A DNA stretch of 64,000 nt from Atrichornis clamosus (Eukaryota > Chordata > Aves > Passeriformes > Menuridae). A program made the position numbers and the translations under genes. Below are positions 23,709 through 37,218 of this stretch, piece after piece. The notes below the pieces were generated by a model. That model made no database searches and had not been told where the DNA came from. It saw nothing but the letters and a program-made list of their open reading frames with translations. The DNA is taken from positions 1 to 64,000 of the forward strand of contig WBMZ01003507.1 in assembly GCA_013400975.1 (NCBI GenBank), in the 5' to 3' direction. Positions within the stretch are counted from its first letter, which is position 1, and the number at the start of each line of letters is the position of its first letter.

Positions 23709-26700
23709 ATTGTTACATCCAGTTAAAATGTGTGTGACACCAAGTGGGAAGGAAATAACTAATCAGAAAACAAGGGCCCTCTGGCATCTGATCTTACCCA
23801 AGGTGCTCTCAGGTTGCATCGTGCTTCCCACATCAGGCTCTGTTCTCAACCCACAAATCCATAAATAAGTTTTGGAGGAAAGAAAGAGAAAATCTAATTC
23901 CTTGATTGCAATGACAGACTGTACCAGATAAAACAAAACAATACCTGAATTCATCCTCACATCCCCTTCACCCTCCTCTAACAACACGACAGCAAACAGA
24001 GACCAATACATCTTCCCCTAATAAACCCAACCACCTCCATGGTAGGGATTTTCCTGGAAAGGAGGACAGAGGTTTTATCAGAGGAAATGAAAGGACTCTG
24101 CTCAGCCCATTACCATCAGCAGTGCTGTGTTAGTTAGCTGACACGGGTTCATGCCCATGTGTTATCTAAAATGGGTATCTATCCAAAGATGATATCAAAT
24201 ATATGTAAGTATTGGGAGGAGTCTCAGCAGAAGAGTGTAAACAAAGTGTTGGCAATTATTCTTACATTCCCCAGGATGAAAACTCTTCCACTCATCATAT
24301 TGTAATTAAGATCAAATATTCAGGGCCAAAATTGCTGCTCACATGGAAGATAATTGCTGTTTTGGTACAGACCGGTTCAAAATGATGGCCTTGATCAGGC
24401 TTGATTTTTCCAAAGTCATGCTTCTTTCCAGTTGCTTTGTACAAGGGTTTCCCATAGAACCAGTGCTTCTCAGTGGCAGGAAATGCTTGTGATGTGTTTA
24501 AAAAGCTTGTCCCTCTGCCGTGTTGGTAAGCAAACCACGGTGTCAACTGCAGCCCAAACAAGCAGCACATCCTCTTCTGCTGGGTTTGCCCAGCACTGTG
24601 CAGCCCTGCTCTGGCCACAGCCCATGGCACAGTCCTGAAATAATAATTAATAACAGCAAGAAATATAAAATAGTGGCACTTTGAGTCTTGTGACAACACT
24701 CTTCTGAACCACAGCACAACCAAACCACAGCACAGCTACCACACGGGCTGTCCTGCAGGACCCACACTGGTTTGGGCTGCAAGGGACTGCTGGCAGAAGG
24801 AATTCCGTATTGCTCTGTGTTTGGCTAGTGCAATAACCAGTGTATGTGACCACTCATGAGCTCGGTGTTATGTCTGGAAAAGGAGAAGTCAGTGAAACAT
24901 CGTGGATATAAACACATGATGTCTTCCCAATCATGGAAATGTATTTTTCCCTTCCTTTTATTCTCTCTGTGGCTTATCTATTCACTTCTGCTAAATACAA
25001 CATACCCTTGATTCAGTCCACAGCCTCCAAGCTTTTATGTGGTTTCTGCTTCACTTCAGGAATTTTACAAATAAATCGCTGCACTGGATTTGTTTTAAGA
25101 AAGCATTTGTTTGTTTTCAAGTCATATACTTGGCTAAATAAAAAGGATCCAGCTCTGTGTTTTCTCCCAGGCTGTTTGGGTTCCAGTGATTGTTGCTGCT
25201 GTGTGTCTGAGGGGGATGAAGGAGACAGGGCACGGGGCAAAACTGCAGAGTGAGCCCTGCTTCCAAGTCTGTGTGACCTGTGCCTGTGGACAGCACTGAG
25301 CCTCTCCTCAGCTGGGGAGGTTCTCTCCTCCAACCACCCCCTGTGTGGAGGTCAACAGCTCACCCTGGTTTCAGCCAAAGGAGAAGTCCCTGCACCCTCA
25401 GAGCACCTGGCTCATCCTGCTTTCAACACCCATTTGAGAAGAGGAGTCGTGACTGAACAGTGCCTGTTGTTCTCTGTGGGCTCCCAAGGGCACTGCAACA
25501 GTTAGAGAACATCACATGGAGATGACAATGTTGTAGTAATTTGGACTGATTCATCCTTCTCCCAGCACTTTTCTTTTTTATTTTAGACTTTAGAAAGAAC
25601 ATGGATCTTATTTATCTCTGGTATATGTCTGCATTCAGGCTTTCTGCTGCCATCCAGCACAGAATCTCCAAAACTGGTATCAACTGGAGAGCCCATCAGA
25701 AACACACCAGGACAGTTCAACTTTTTAAAAAGCTGAGTGTATCACAGATGCCCATTAACATCTTAAAGCAAGTTTTTTATACCACAATTTACCCAGTACA
25801 AAATGGGGATTAATAACTGAAAATGATGTCTGATGTAAAGATCTTCCAGGGGCTGTAGCAGTAGTAACAAAATGGGCACAGGTAGGAGAATGAATCTGAA
25901 ATCAATGATTTCAAATGACTGATCAGAAGTTGTTGCTCAGATAGTAGATGAGAAAGACTGAGAGCTTCTAAAATATGAAAGCTCCGACCTCAGGACCTTT
26001 GAGGACAAAGATATTGCCTGATACAGGGAAGAAAGTCATGTGAAGAATAACCCTGTAAATAGCACCACCATAATAAAACATATATTTGTGAAAGGACAGG
26101 ACAAAAGTGCTGGAGTCAATTGATACAGGTCATTTTTGGTGACAGGGGTATTTGCTTCTGTAACCCCAAGTCATGTCCAGGTCAGAAAATAAAGTTCACA
26201 GTCTGAGCACGCTCTGGTTGTATCATACCTTGATCACACACAGGGGAAACTGCTCCAGAAAGGAAGCACAGTTCTGTTTTATGCTATGCTAACAGCAACC
26301 AACACATTTCATCATTTTCCCTGTGCTTCAGGAATGGAGCTGGGTCCTCCAGGTGAACAGCAGGACAACAATTATTTTTAGTGGCTAAAAAATTAATCTG
26401 ATGTGTTCCTATCTACCTCAGAGTCAGTGGCCACCAGGGCTACAACTTCTTCCTTGGAATATCTTTACCATAAGGCAGTTTCGTTCTGACAGAAAGACAC
26501 TCACCAGCAAAGTCCTTAAATTAGCTCTTAATTTTGTCATTGAGCTAAAAAAATCAAGGTGACAGATAGCCAAGTTCAGTAGAAAATGATGCTGCTACTT
26601 CATACCCACCACACAACACTGCTACAATAGCAATAACACGTGTACAGTATGGATTATCAATCCTGGAACAGCACAACTGGCATCTTTCTTAATCAGCTGC

Positions 26701-29700
26701 TAAATTATTCTGAGCTAAACATTTAAACAGCTGACCCTATAGAGATTGCTTCAGAAGTGGTTTTATGAGGTCTTAAGGGCCTGGTGTGCAGCATTCTGGA
26801 GGACCAAGCGTTTCTACTCGGCTGTGGTGACGACTGGGCAAGTACCTGAAAGGGTGCAGCTTCCCCGTGGTCACCTGTATGAGGCAGATGCTCCTCACTG
26901 CCCACCAGGGGAGGGCAGCAGGGAAGCTCTGGGTGTCACCTTTTGTGGCCAGGTGTGTTTAAGGCAGGGCTGGGAGCTAATAAGGCTGCTGGTTTGAGGA
27001 TGTGAATTTAGCACTTAACCTCCTGACCCTGTGCAAACTGCCTGACTAAGCACCACCTATAGCTGTAAAAGTGAGTGCAGAACACAGCCTGGATCAGCTG
27101 CTCGGAGAGCATTTTGCATGGTGGGGGTCTGAAAGCTGCTCCTAAGCCACTGCAATACAGAAGGAAGCCATGCTGGTGGCAGGCAGGGTCATCCTCTGCA
27201 CCTCCAAGTTTCCAAAGGCACCTCATATTGACCTCAAATGCACTGTTCCCCAAAAGAATAAACACACAGCCAAATAAGGAGACAAATGCAAGTATACTGA
27301 GGTGTATAAATCTCCTCTGGAGGACGCAGCATAGTGACCTTTTACTGAACCACTATGTATTAGCTCTTCTATATTACTGAGATGTCTTGAATGAATCCCT
27401 TTATGGAAGATCATTGCACATAAAACAAATAAAATGGTGATATTTAGCTCTTGAAATACTGCTTCACCTTTTCCAAAATTATTCTGTGCACATCTACGTG
27501 TACCAGACTGTATTGAAAAGATATGAATTGATCTCGCTTTATCCCTTTTTTGTTGCTGTCAAGGTATTTTTAATCACTTACCTAGTGTTACTAATCTTTG
27601 TATTTTCTCTTACAAGCCCCATTTACAGAAAGGCTTCCCTGTGCTCCGTGTGTGTTTGGGCCCATTTCCTCCTCAGTCACCCCGCAGGTCACCCTCACCC
27701 TGCACATGGCACCTCCTCAGAGCACTCACAGCTTCTGTGGGCAGCACTCCTGGGTGCATTTGGGCTCCTGAGGGCTCCTCCAAAGCCACAGATTTGGCTT
27801 TCAGGCCCTGCTCACCTCTCTGCCCCCACCTCTGCTGCCCTACACTTAATTCTGCCCTTTTCTCTTCCTTTTCAATCGGGCAGGACTGCAAAGTGCATCT
27901 CAGGGGTTCTGAAGGGTTCGCTGCCCAGGGAGTCATGCAGGCAATGCCCGAGAGAAAGGGGTGGTGTAACCCATGTTTAGCAACTGGGAAACTGGGCCAC
28001 AAGACACAGACTTGACTGGGCCAAACAGGAAGATGGAAGGTGAACTCAGATTTGAATCCTACCTGAGACACCACAGCCACAGGATTGTCCTTCTGTCTTA
28101 CTACAATTCTTTTAATCTGAATGCCATTATATTTACTTCTGGGGTTTTTAAAAATTTGTTTGTGGGTAATAGCTGTAATTAGTTTATAAAATTAAATATA
28201 CTTTGGAATAAAAATTAAATAACAGGTTATTAATATATTGACTGCATCTCTCCCTAGGAATTCCTAGTCTCACAGTGATGTCATCTAATGTCACAAACAA
28301 TACCAAGTACTGTTGATAAACACTTTAAAAGCAAATTGTGAGTTCATAAATCTTTATACTATTGATAGTTTTCCTTTAAAAAACCCAAACCTGATTCAAT
28401 CTCCCAGCGCTCATCTACCTGTGGAGTGGAAAGTTTTCTGGATTGCTCTTGAGTACCAGGGATTTCTTTACCCACTTACACTTTGGCACCTTTCATCTCA
28501 ACCTCTTTCTGAAGTTGATCATCCCTGTGGTGCCTAAATGAGAGATGACAGAGAACCCATAGGGAAAATAAGGCTGATGAAATGCAAAGTAGCATTATTT
28601 ATGCTGAGTCTGTGTGCATTTCAAACTTCCTTGATTTTTCAGTAATAACCAGTGTTGGGGGGATGGGGCAAGCGAATATTTGCATTTGGTATTTCTGAAG
28701 AGCTCATCTTTTTCTTTCTTCCTTGCTTCAGTGAAGCACAGTTATTATTTTTTTTTTCCATTTGACTTGAAGATCTAAGTGATAACTAAAACCCTGCAGG
28801 AAATATAACCAGCATCTTTGGGGTCCACAGATGGGAGAGGGAAATAGGCTGGAGAGGGTGGGTGTGGGCCACCCCCCCTCTCAGCACACAGGAGATGAAT
28901 GTCAGCTGCTCAGATTTGGAGGGGCATTGCTGTGGCTGCTGTGGGAGCCTCACACTGATGCTGTCAGTGCCATATTCCTGTTTCCCATTGAAATTAATTA
29001 CTTGACTTTGAAGTATTACCGTGGTTGCTCCTCTTTAAACAAACATCCTGTCTTTCTGAGCAAAAGCCATCAGCTGTAAGGTGCTGCCCCAGGGTCAGCC
29101 ACCCCCAGGCAAGGCTGGGGAGCAGCCAGCAAACCCCTCTGCCCCAGGCCAGGCCAGCGAGTGTTTGGCCAGGGTTTAGACAGTGAAGAGCCAAATACTG
29201 ATTTGCCCGGAGCACCTACCATGCCTAGGACTTCACTGGCCTCAATCAGCACTACATAAAACATTATCCAGAGGAGACAGGATTGATAAAATCCAGAGAT
29301 ATGTCACTCAGTATTTCACCTTAGAAGTATGACTGGAGGACTCATGTACAAACCCAAACAGATCAAACCCTCTCACACAGCAATCTCTGACCTCAGAGGA
29401 ATGCATTGAGTCAGGCAGGCAAGCAGAAGAAAACCCTGTCCTGTTGATAATCTGACATTCTGCCTTTTCTCCTCATATTGCATAAATCAGAAGGGGCAGA
29501 CATCCTCCCACTGTTCGCTCAGAGGGAGTCTTGCTAATTTTTCACCTCCAGCTTTACAAAGCCAGCAGTAAGAGGGTAAGAGCCACCAGGCTCACACAGG
29601 AACAGTTCTGAAGCTCTCAGGCTCAAGGCTTCCCCACAGTGGTGGCTCCGAGCTCGGGAACACTCCAAGTGCACCGCTGAGATCTCCCCCCGGCAGAGCA

Positions 29701-31255
29701 AGCAGGCAGGGGGTTGCTGCTGGGTATCAGGCACAGTGGTGGATTGGCTGCCCTGCTGTGCCACTGCCAAGTGCCAGGAAGCTGTGAAGGAACCCTCTGC
29801 TTGGGATCTTCACCATGGTTATTCTACCTTTACAAGAAGCAGAAAGGAATCCAAAGAACAGGTCTACAGCAGCTTTGGCCACGGGAGCAGACAGAAGTGA
29901 ATCCAGTGTGTCCCCAGTGTTCTCACAGCTTTGTGTCTGCTTCTACTCAGGCTCCCTATCCTCTTTTGAAGACTCTATAGATAACAGGCAAAATGAAATA
30001 GGCAGCTCCAAATTTAGAGGATAGCTCTGTCTGTTGGAGACATTTTCTCTTGTTACCAGTGGCCCAGCAAAGGCACTTCTGTTTAATCCCCGTGGTAGGC
30101 TGAGCAGCTAGTCCTGGCTGAGACTGTGCCCATATTTATCCTGCCTGTGTCACAGCCAGGCACTGAAGGAATGTTTATACAGGAGCAGGGCTGCTCCAGG
30201 CTCCCTGTTATCCAGCTATCCCCAGAGCCTGGCAAGCTGTATCATCTGGCAGGCAACTCTGAGCCCAGCAGCGGGAACAGGCCTGAATTCCAGCCCAACA
30301 CTACAGGAATTATTGACATAAGACCCCAGGCAGTGTAGGGCAGACTAGAGAGCAGCACAGCCAGGAAAAGTATCACAGCCACAGCCTAATCGTCCCCTTT
30401 GCATGTGGCTGGAAGAGTACGCTCCATTAACATCCTGCTGGGCCAAGTCCCATCTAAAACAAGGGCCCCATTTTGCTGCAAACCTTACAGGCAATTATTT
30501 GCTTGCAATGCAAACTAAACAGATTCTGCTTTAGCCTTCCAAATTAACAACTCATTGATCACCAACCAGGCATGGGAAATATCAGCTCAACCTATAAATT
30601 GTCATGAAATTTATGGTCAGAGTGGTACAAAGAAAACCACACCACAGCCTTCCCCTGAGGGTTCAGGTAAGTCCTGCTGCCTCCAGCTGCCTCTGCTGTG
30701 CAGCTCAGACCTCTGCTCCTCACAGGAAAGGGAGCCCTGGCTGCTGGGTGGGGATTGCTTGCTCCCACTGGAACAGGTACCAGAGGGGAACACCCCGGTT
30801 CCTCGGTTTGTTGCAGAGACTTCCAAATACAGAGCTGTACAAACAAGCTACGGCCCTAACATTTTGTGTGAATGAATGTAAATCATTCCTTCAAGCACGC
30901 AAAAGGCAAACCTGCTTATAAGATTTATTATTGTCAAGCTGGGCGATTACAGCAAGGAGTCAAATTTGTGTTTTAATAATGAAGTACCAAAGCTCTTGCC
31001 AAAGAAAGTGGAAAAAAGATTTAAGTCAAACTTAATCTGATCCAGATGGGCTGCACCAGGTTTTACCCAGCATGGCACTGGTTTGATAAGAGAGCTCGGT
31101 CTTCTGCCCAAAGCCTGGAAAGGCTTCCCTGCTGCCTGAGGAAATGGCACACTTTGGAATCCAACTGCAAGAAGATGCAATGGATTTTTAAATTACGCAA
31201 ATTAAAAATTAATTAGCTCCTTGGTTTTTTGTTGTGTGATTGGTTTCGTGCTCAG

Positions 31256-31378
31256 GCGATTAACTGTCAGCAGGGTGGTGACCAGCAGAAATCGGCCCTG
31301 CTGCAGCCCCGTGGAAAGGCAGGGGTGGGCAACAATACCAAAGCAGCTGGTGGCAAGAGGCTCCAGCACAGCTTACAG
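31256..31378 (+). other. Exon-like interval, unconfirmed
   Basis: A T-rich tract ending in CAG (TGGTTTCGTGCTCAG) precedes 31256 and a donor-like TTACAG|GTGAGA follows 31378. The interval is 123 bases, exactly 41 codons, and is open in phase 0; the translation is rich in Gln, Gly, Lys and Ala and matches nothing I know. The acceptor tract contains several G, so it is only moderate. It could be an exon of a noncoding RNA, a cryptic exon or coincidence. Confidence 0.15.
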
Positions 31379-34300
31379 GTGAGACTATCCTCCCTGACTT
31401 GCTTAATTTGTGAAAGAAAGCCAGTGAGACCTTCTGTCTAACTAACTGATCTTTGCAGGCTACAGCTATAATTTCAAGTATCAAACGCTGAATTAAGGCA
31501 CATTTACCTGCCTGCCCACCCAAAAACCCCCCACAACAAAACAAAACAAAAAAGAGAAAGCATACTATGTTTTGTACTCTTTTACCCTTTCAAAACAATG
31601 TAAGAGAAACACAGAAACACCTTTATCCATCAGACACTGCCCACTGAGGATCACAGGTTAGTTTGCTTTTTTTCACTGCTTCTCTTGCACGGGCACCCAC
31701 AGCCATGTCCTGACCTTAAGGAGCTGCTCAAACCTGTTCAGGTCCTTCACCTGCTCTCACAGACACAGTGTCTCTACCTGCACCTCTGCTCGGTGTCAGC
31801 CTTCCCAGCTGCTGCTCTCCAACAGCTCACATCCCAAAGAGCCTGAGTCCAGAGAACCAACACCTGGATTATTCTGCTCCTGCATTTGTTTTGTCCTTTG
31901 TTTTAAAAGGACAGCATGGTCTGAGCCTGCCAGAAGCAGAGGAGTGGTCCAGCTCTGTCCCAGATCAAGTCACTCTCTTGCACCTCATTGTCTAATGAAG
32001 CAGCTTTTACTTTCTCCTCTTCCTTCTGCCCTTACTGGGAGTGTTTCTCTAAGGGGCAGCAAGTCCCTTGTCCCTTTTTCACAGCCTGATCTCACTGTCC
32101 CAACACTTCTAAAAAGTCCGGCACAGCAGCTGGGACTCCCATACATTGACAAGGCAACTCAGCTGTGCTGCATTTTTGCTGGTTCAGAGAATGAGGATAA
32201 ATGGTACACAAAAGCTGGCAATTCCTTGCCTGTTATCACCAATGAACATTTATTTTCTAAGACTGTAACAAACAGATAAGTGATGTCCCTGACTCGAGAA
32301 CTTCTCTCTGAGTCCTATCATTGCCTTTTTTGTGTGGTGCCCCATACCTTGCCATCATTTTCTTGCCCTGCTACCAGTCTCAGTGTTCAGGGTCAAGGGG
32401 AAGTGAGACACATCTGCTTTCTATTTAAACCAGTGAGGAAATACTTCTGCTGCAGGAGAACCTGTGCTTTTGCTGTGGTGTCAGAGGAGGCTGTTTGGTG
32501 TTCAGCAGGAGGCTCCTGGGCACCTGCAGATAAGTCTCCAGGCTGGATCAGCTGCTTGCTGTTGAACTGCCTGGCACCAAGCCATGAATTGTGTCAGAGC
32601 TTGTGCTTTCAGGGGGTGGTTTCTCTCCACTGGAGCCCAGTGTGAAAGAGGGGAGGAAAGCAGAAAGGTACCACCAGTGTATACCCAATGTTCTGGCATG
32701 CTAGTTAAGTTCTAAATTATGTTTCTGATTACTTGGCATGATTTATTAAGATGGTTTAACAAGGTCATAAAGCACCACAAAGTGACACAACTTGCTTGCC
32801 AGCTGGAATCTCTGTCACTGAAATGTTCCCTTCTCTCCTGCTCTATCATCCTTCTTGTGCCTCCTCCCACACTATCCAGGGTTGGATGGATGGAGTCAGG
32901 CTTAACATTTTAGATACCTTTGGGGGCTAATTTGATACCTCTGAGCCAAGGCTGCAAAGGGAAAGGTTTAGGGTTAGAAAAGCTGGGCTGAAATCTTGAG
33001 TTCCAGGGCATTTGTGAAACAGATCCGCCAAAGAAATGGTTACAAAAACCCCAGTTCCATTTCTGACTCTGATAAAGAAATGAGAAACCTAGAAAGCAGT
33101 CAGGTAGGAACAAAAAGAGGAGCAAATGGTGCTACTGCAATGCCTCTCAAGCAGCCAGTGCAGGTGGCATGACACGGCCTGTCTGTGTGGGTGAGAGAAC
33201 AGACCTGCAATCCGCAGACCTGGTCCTGCACCCACCGACAACAAACGCGGGGATGGTGAAGGCCCTGCCCGGTGTCATTTGGTCCCAAAGAGCTGGAAAG
33301 GAAGACTCACTGATCTTAAATGTACAGCAGGGCTTTGCACCCAGTGAGTGCATAATGATGTGTCACTGCACTGCCAATTAAAGCTGCTAACACTCCTGGG
33401 GCCTTTGGGAAGGAACGTGTGCCCTTCCTATGGCAAAACAGTGCAATGTGGCAAGGAAGAGACTGTGGAATCCAACCCCAGTGCATTTTAAGGCTTCTAT
33501 AAATAATTAAGGGAGCTCATTAATTAATAAAAAGAGAGTGAAATTGCAAAAACAGGAGGAGAGGGGCAATGAATACCCACTGGGGGATAAGAAGTATGTC
33601 CTACACTGCAGCTTACACAGACTGAAGTCTTTTAGAGTTAAAGTGGCTTTGTGGTTTGAGCTAGAGAAACAAATCTTAGCTGGAAGAAAAATCTTCTGGG
33701 AATAACAAAGCTATTTCCTAAATCCAAGTTACACTTGGGAAGATTTTTCAAGATTTACACACTCAAGTGAGAACAACCCAGGATATATACAGATGTGTCT
33801 GTGTATTTCTCAAATACATGAGGACTAAAAGGGATCTAGCTGGTGCCTGACATTGGCTTGCACCAACAAGGCTTTGGGGAAGAGATAAAATACAGGAAAA
33901 CATCTTTCACTAATTAGATCATTATTAGTCTCCTCTGGCTCAAACATGGGCAGCTTTGAAACCCTAGCTGCTATCAAAGAAAAGATTTACAGAAGTTCCA
34001 CAAAGACAGAAAGAAACAATAAAGTCTGCTAATATCCCAGCGGGCTAAGAATTGGTAGAGCACACTGACTGCAAGTTACTAATTACAGCAGCTTTGAAAT
34101 CAGAAGCTTAAATCTGTGCTAAACAGCAACACTGTGCTTTGGGCCACAGTTTCAAGTGCAGAGAAGAAACGTGCCAAACACACACACGCGCACCCAGGCA
34201 CACACAAGTCATTCCGAAAGGAAAGCAGGGAATTGCAGGTGCAGCTGAATGCTTGTGAGCAGACAATTACCCAGTGGGTGATTGCAACTGCATATTTCAT

Positions 34301-34667
34301 ATAGGCAATTACCTCTTTGCACCCCTGCATGCACATTTTTGGGTTTGACTTCACTGCCTGTCTTTAAGAACCTGACCTCGGTGTCTGAAAATCCCCAACT
34401 TGCCCGAACTGCCGATCCGAATGTCTAGCAGGCATCAGGGTTCTGAGCAGGTGAAAGGGATGTTTTATCTGATATTACTGACACACTGCCTGACATGAAA
34501 TTGGTACTTTGCTGCTGATGACTTCTCATCTCCTGAATATCTCCCTGGGAAGTTTTGGCATGCAGCTGGCGAGCCGTGCAGCACAAGTGAAGGGAGAGGA
34601 GATGTATGTCTACCCTACAGGAAGGAAATGCAGAGAAAATGTTTTAAATGAGGTTGAAGCCTGTGAT

Positions 34668-34744
34668 CTTGCCAAATCAAGAAAATGGAGGGTAATACAG
34701 GTGCCTCTGCTAAAGGGCTATCTTTTGCTGTCAAGAAGCCTGAC
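34668..34744 (+). repeat. Left arm of a 77-bp inverted repeat
   Basis: This arm begins CTTGCCAAATCAAGAAAATG and matches the reverse complement of 35034-35110 at 67 of 77 positions (about 87 percent); the outer 68 bases differ at only 6 sites. The similarity stops abruptly at the outer boundary and fades at the inner one. Translated in the open frame it gives LAKSRKW and LKGYLLLS. No target-site duplication is visible at the outer ends. It may be one arm of an inverted duplication or the terminal inverted repeat of a small non-autonomous element. Confidence 0.85.
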
Positions 34745-35033
34745 ATTTGCTCTGGTTTCAAATGCTTATAATCTGTTGTGAAATACCCTTTGGATTTTAC
34801 TGTCAGCAGCTCTGTAGAGACGCAGGGTCTGGGATGGGCGGGCAGGAGGAGGATGGAGGAGTACACTGATCCTCTGCTGCTGCCCCACAGAGCTCCCAGC
34901 CCCTGCCACAGGGTCTGGCACACAGCCCCTGGGGGAAAGTAGCACCCTGATTTTTTCACTCTGCTGAAAAAGCCTCCAGCATGAAACAAGCACAATGTAT
35001 GTTTGAAGCAAGATGTATTTAATTAGAGGAAAA
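34745..35033. other. 289-base spacer between inverted-repeat arms
   Basis: The spacer is unrelated to the arms, is GC-richer in the middle (34810-34930) and AT-rich near the right arm. It has no recognisable gene. If the element is a transposon relic this would be its interior; if it arose by inverted duplication it is the pre-existing sequence between copies. Confidence 0.6.
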
Positions 35034-35110
35034 AGCAGGATGCTTGACAGCAAAAGATAGCCTTTTAACACAGGCACCTCCATTACCTTCCATTTTCTTG
35101 ATTTGGCAAG
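35034..35110 (-). repeat. Right arm of the 77-bp inverted repeat
   Basis: On the minus strand this reads CTTGCCAAATCAAGAAAATG and continues parallel to 34668-34744. The minus-strand frame gives the same LAKSRKW and LKGYLLLS, with only conservative changes between arms in the first 22 residues (Arg/Lys, Ile/Met, Gln/Glu, Leu/Val). Across this part four differences are non-synonymous and two silent, so the sample is too small to argue for selection. A transcript across both arms could fold into a long hairpin. Confidence 0.85.
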
Positions 35111-37102
35111 ACTTTCACTGCCTACTTTAGGGCCCACATAGCTCTAACCCCCTAACAGAAGTTGAATAGCACCCAGCAAGCTACATGCGAGGAGTAAAGG
35201 AATTTTTCCCAGTGCAGGGCCAGAACTGCCCTTCTTGCTAAATTTTCCTTGCCAAGGGCAGGGAAGCTAAGGTGACTTTCAGATCTGTTTCACTGTCAGG
35301 TTTTAGTGCTCTAACTTAACTGTACTGGCATCCAGGCTCCCAGAAAATGATACTAATCCTGGCACACGTGTCTGAAGTAAGGCCTGACTAAAATGCTGGG
35401 GGAAGGGGTTGGGGCTTATTTGTGCTGCCTCAGTGGTACTGTCAGTGCTCTGCAGTGCCCTCCAAGAAAGAGTAAAAGAAGGGAAGAGAACTTGAAGGAA
35501 TTATGCTAAAGAATGGATATTAGTTGCAGAAAGGTTACATAGTTATTCATTACTACTCCATTGCAGTTTTAAATGGCTGCATAAATGTAAGAACTGATGG
35601 ATGAAATGAAGGAAAAAAGATATTTCCAGCTGGTACGGGAAAAAATCTTTGTCTAAAGCTGCAATGATTTATTAATATATCTAATCAATAGCAATATGTC
35701 TGTATCAACTTTACATCTAATTTAAACTTTCAAGGCTCAATGTACTCATTAAATAATATAATAGATTTACATATTTTAATTATATTTTATGGATTTTATA
35801 GTCTTAGAATAGCATAGCCAGGGAGTTAATATTTGCTGAGCACAACTGTATGAAATACAGAGAAGGTGTTTCAGGTCTTGTGCCAAGGACATACATATCA
35901 AGGTGATATTCCTTAGACCAAACAAGCCTCCTGCACAAATTCAGTTGTGTTATGTGTCTTACAGCAGGGAAACTGAGACTCGGAAGAGGAGGCATGAACT
36001 TGCCCCAGGTCTCAGGGCAGGCAGGGACAGAGCCAAGGTGAGGGCTCCCGGTGTCCACCCTCCATTAATCAGCCATCAGGCTGAAAGAATGATTTGACCA
36101 AAGCCTGGTGTGCCCATAACTGCTTCTGCACCTGCTTCATATCAGGTCAGCTCCAAAAGCTCCTTCGGCAAACCTTGCACCTCCCTTAAACAATCACAAG
36201 TGTAACACCAGTGCTGATACTTCTCCAGTCAAGCACTACCTACCAGAAAATGCAGCTCCCTTGAACCAAGGTCAACACCTACAGAATCACATCCTCAAGA
36301 GCTTCAGCAACCGAAGTGACTGCTGAAGCTATGAGTAAAGCAGATTTGAAATAAACACTGAAACAAAAACACAGAGGAGAGGAGGTCAGCATTGCCAGCT
36401 CCCTGGACTCCACTGAAGGGCTTTGATACTTCGTGTTTCCTCTACAGCTTCAGCCATTGAGTCTTGAGAGCAGAGAAACAAAGTTTGTAGTTCTCATGGT
36501 TGTGAAGGCAAAGACCCCAAAATTCCCATTTAATGCAGACCAAGGAGGTTCTAGTCTTAGTTTGAAGTGCCTTGATACTATTGAGGTATAAAACACCACT
36601 ACAGCACATAACAACAAAAGAACAAGCAGTCACTTGTCTGTAATTTGTTGACCCCCAGCATCTGAAAGCCTCTTCTGTTGATTTAGTAGTCAGTCCTCAG
36701 TTACTCTCCAGCTTTCTTTTCTTCTTGCATCAAACCATTCTCGAGCATCTACACTAGTAAGTCATCAATAGAGCTCTGTAAGAGCCATAAAAACCACAGT
36801 GTGGGATGTTTTGGTGTTTTAAATCCCTTTGCTGATTTAGGGAAATAACTAATTGTTCTCTCTTCCCTTCTACTTCATTTCAAGCAACTGTGCCCTGTGG
36901 GCCCTTCTCTGCTGTGAACTGCACGACCCCCTGCCTCAGTTTACACTCTCCTTCACAGCAGGTCCCACAGGAGCTGCCTCAAACACGGCTGCAAGATCTG
37001 GGGGAGGTAGGAATGGCTACGTCTCTGGGAGAGTAAAGCCCAGGTCATGAGTAGCTTTACTCTGTGGGACAGGAGACACGGCAGCCAAAGCCAATTTGCC
37101 AC
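35111..37102. other. Gene-free noncoding sequence
   Basis: AT-rich unique sequence, especially 35560-35820, with no recognisable exon, RNA gene or repeat. Short open frames are not protein-like. Confidence 0.5.
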
Positions 37103-37218
37103 TCCTGAAAGTGTCCAAGGCCGGGCTGGATGGAGCTCTCAGCAACCTGGTCTAGTGAAAGCTGTGATGACAGGAGGTTGGAATAAGATGAGCTTGAAGG
37201 TCTCTTCCAACTCAGCCT
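37103..37218 (+). mobile_element. CR1 LINE 3' end
   Basis: GTGTCCAAGGCCGGGCTGGA, then GGAGGTTGGAATAAGATGAG and GTCTCTTCCAACTCAG, match the CR1 3' untranslated end in plus orientation. The element is 5' truncated with no reverse-transcriptase part. Its octamer tail continues directly into the 24-bp minisatellite that follows. Compared with the other CR1 ends here it is relatively well preserved, which suggests a younger insertion. Confidence 0.9.

Larger units (their letters stand above)
21395..34667. other. Long gene-free stretch with weak ORF and exon candidates
   Basis: About 13 kb without any recognisable gene or repeat family. Items inside: a low-repeat block at 22370-22620 with ATTAACCCA direct repeats and a TTTGCAT octamer-like site; an unassigned ORF at 23475-23708; a donor-like GGTTCAG|GTAAGT at 30665; an exon-like interval at 31256-31378; an (AAAAC)-rich patch at 31535-31553; and a short CA-rich patch at 34175-34208. 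Open frames elsewhere overlap on both strands and show no domain. Confidence 0.5.
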
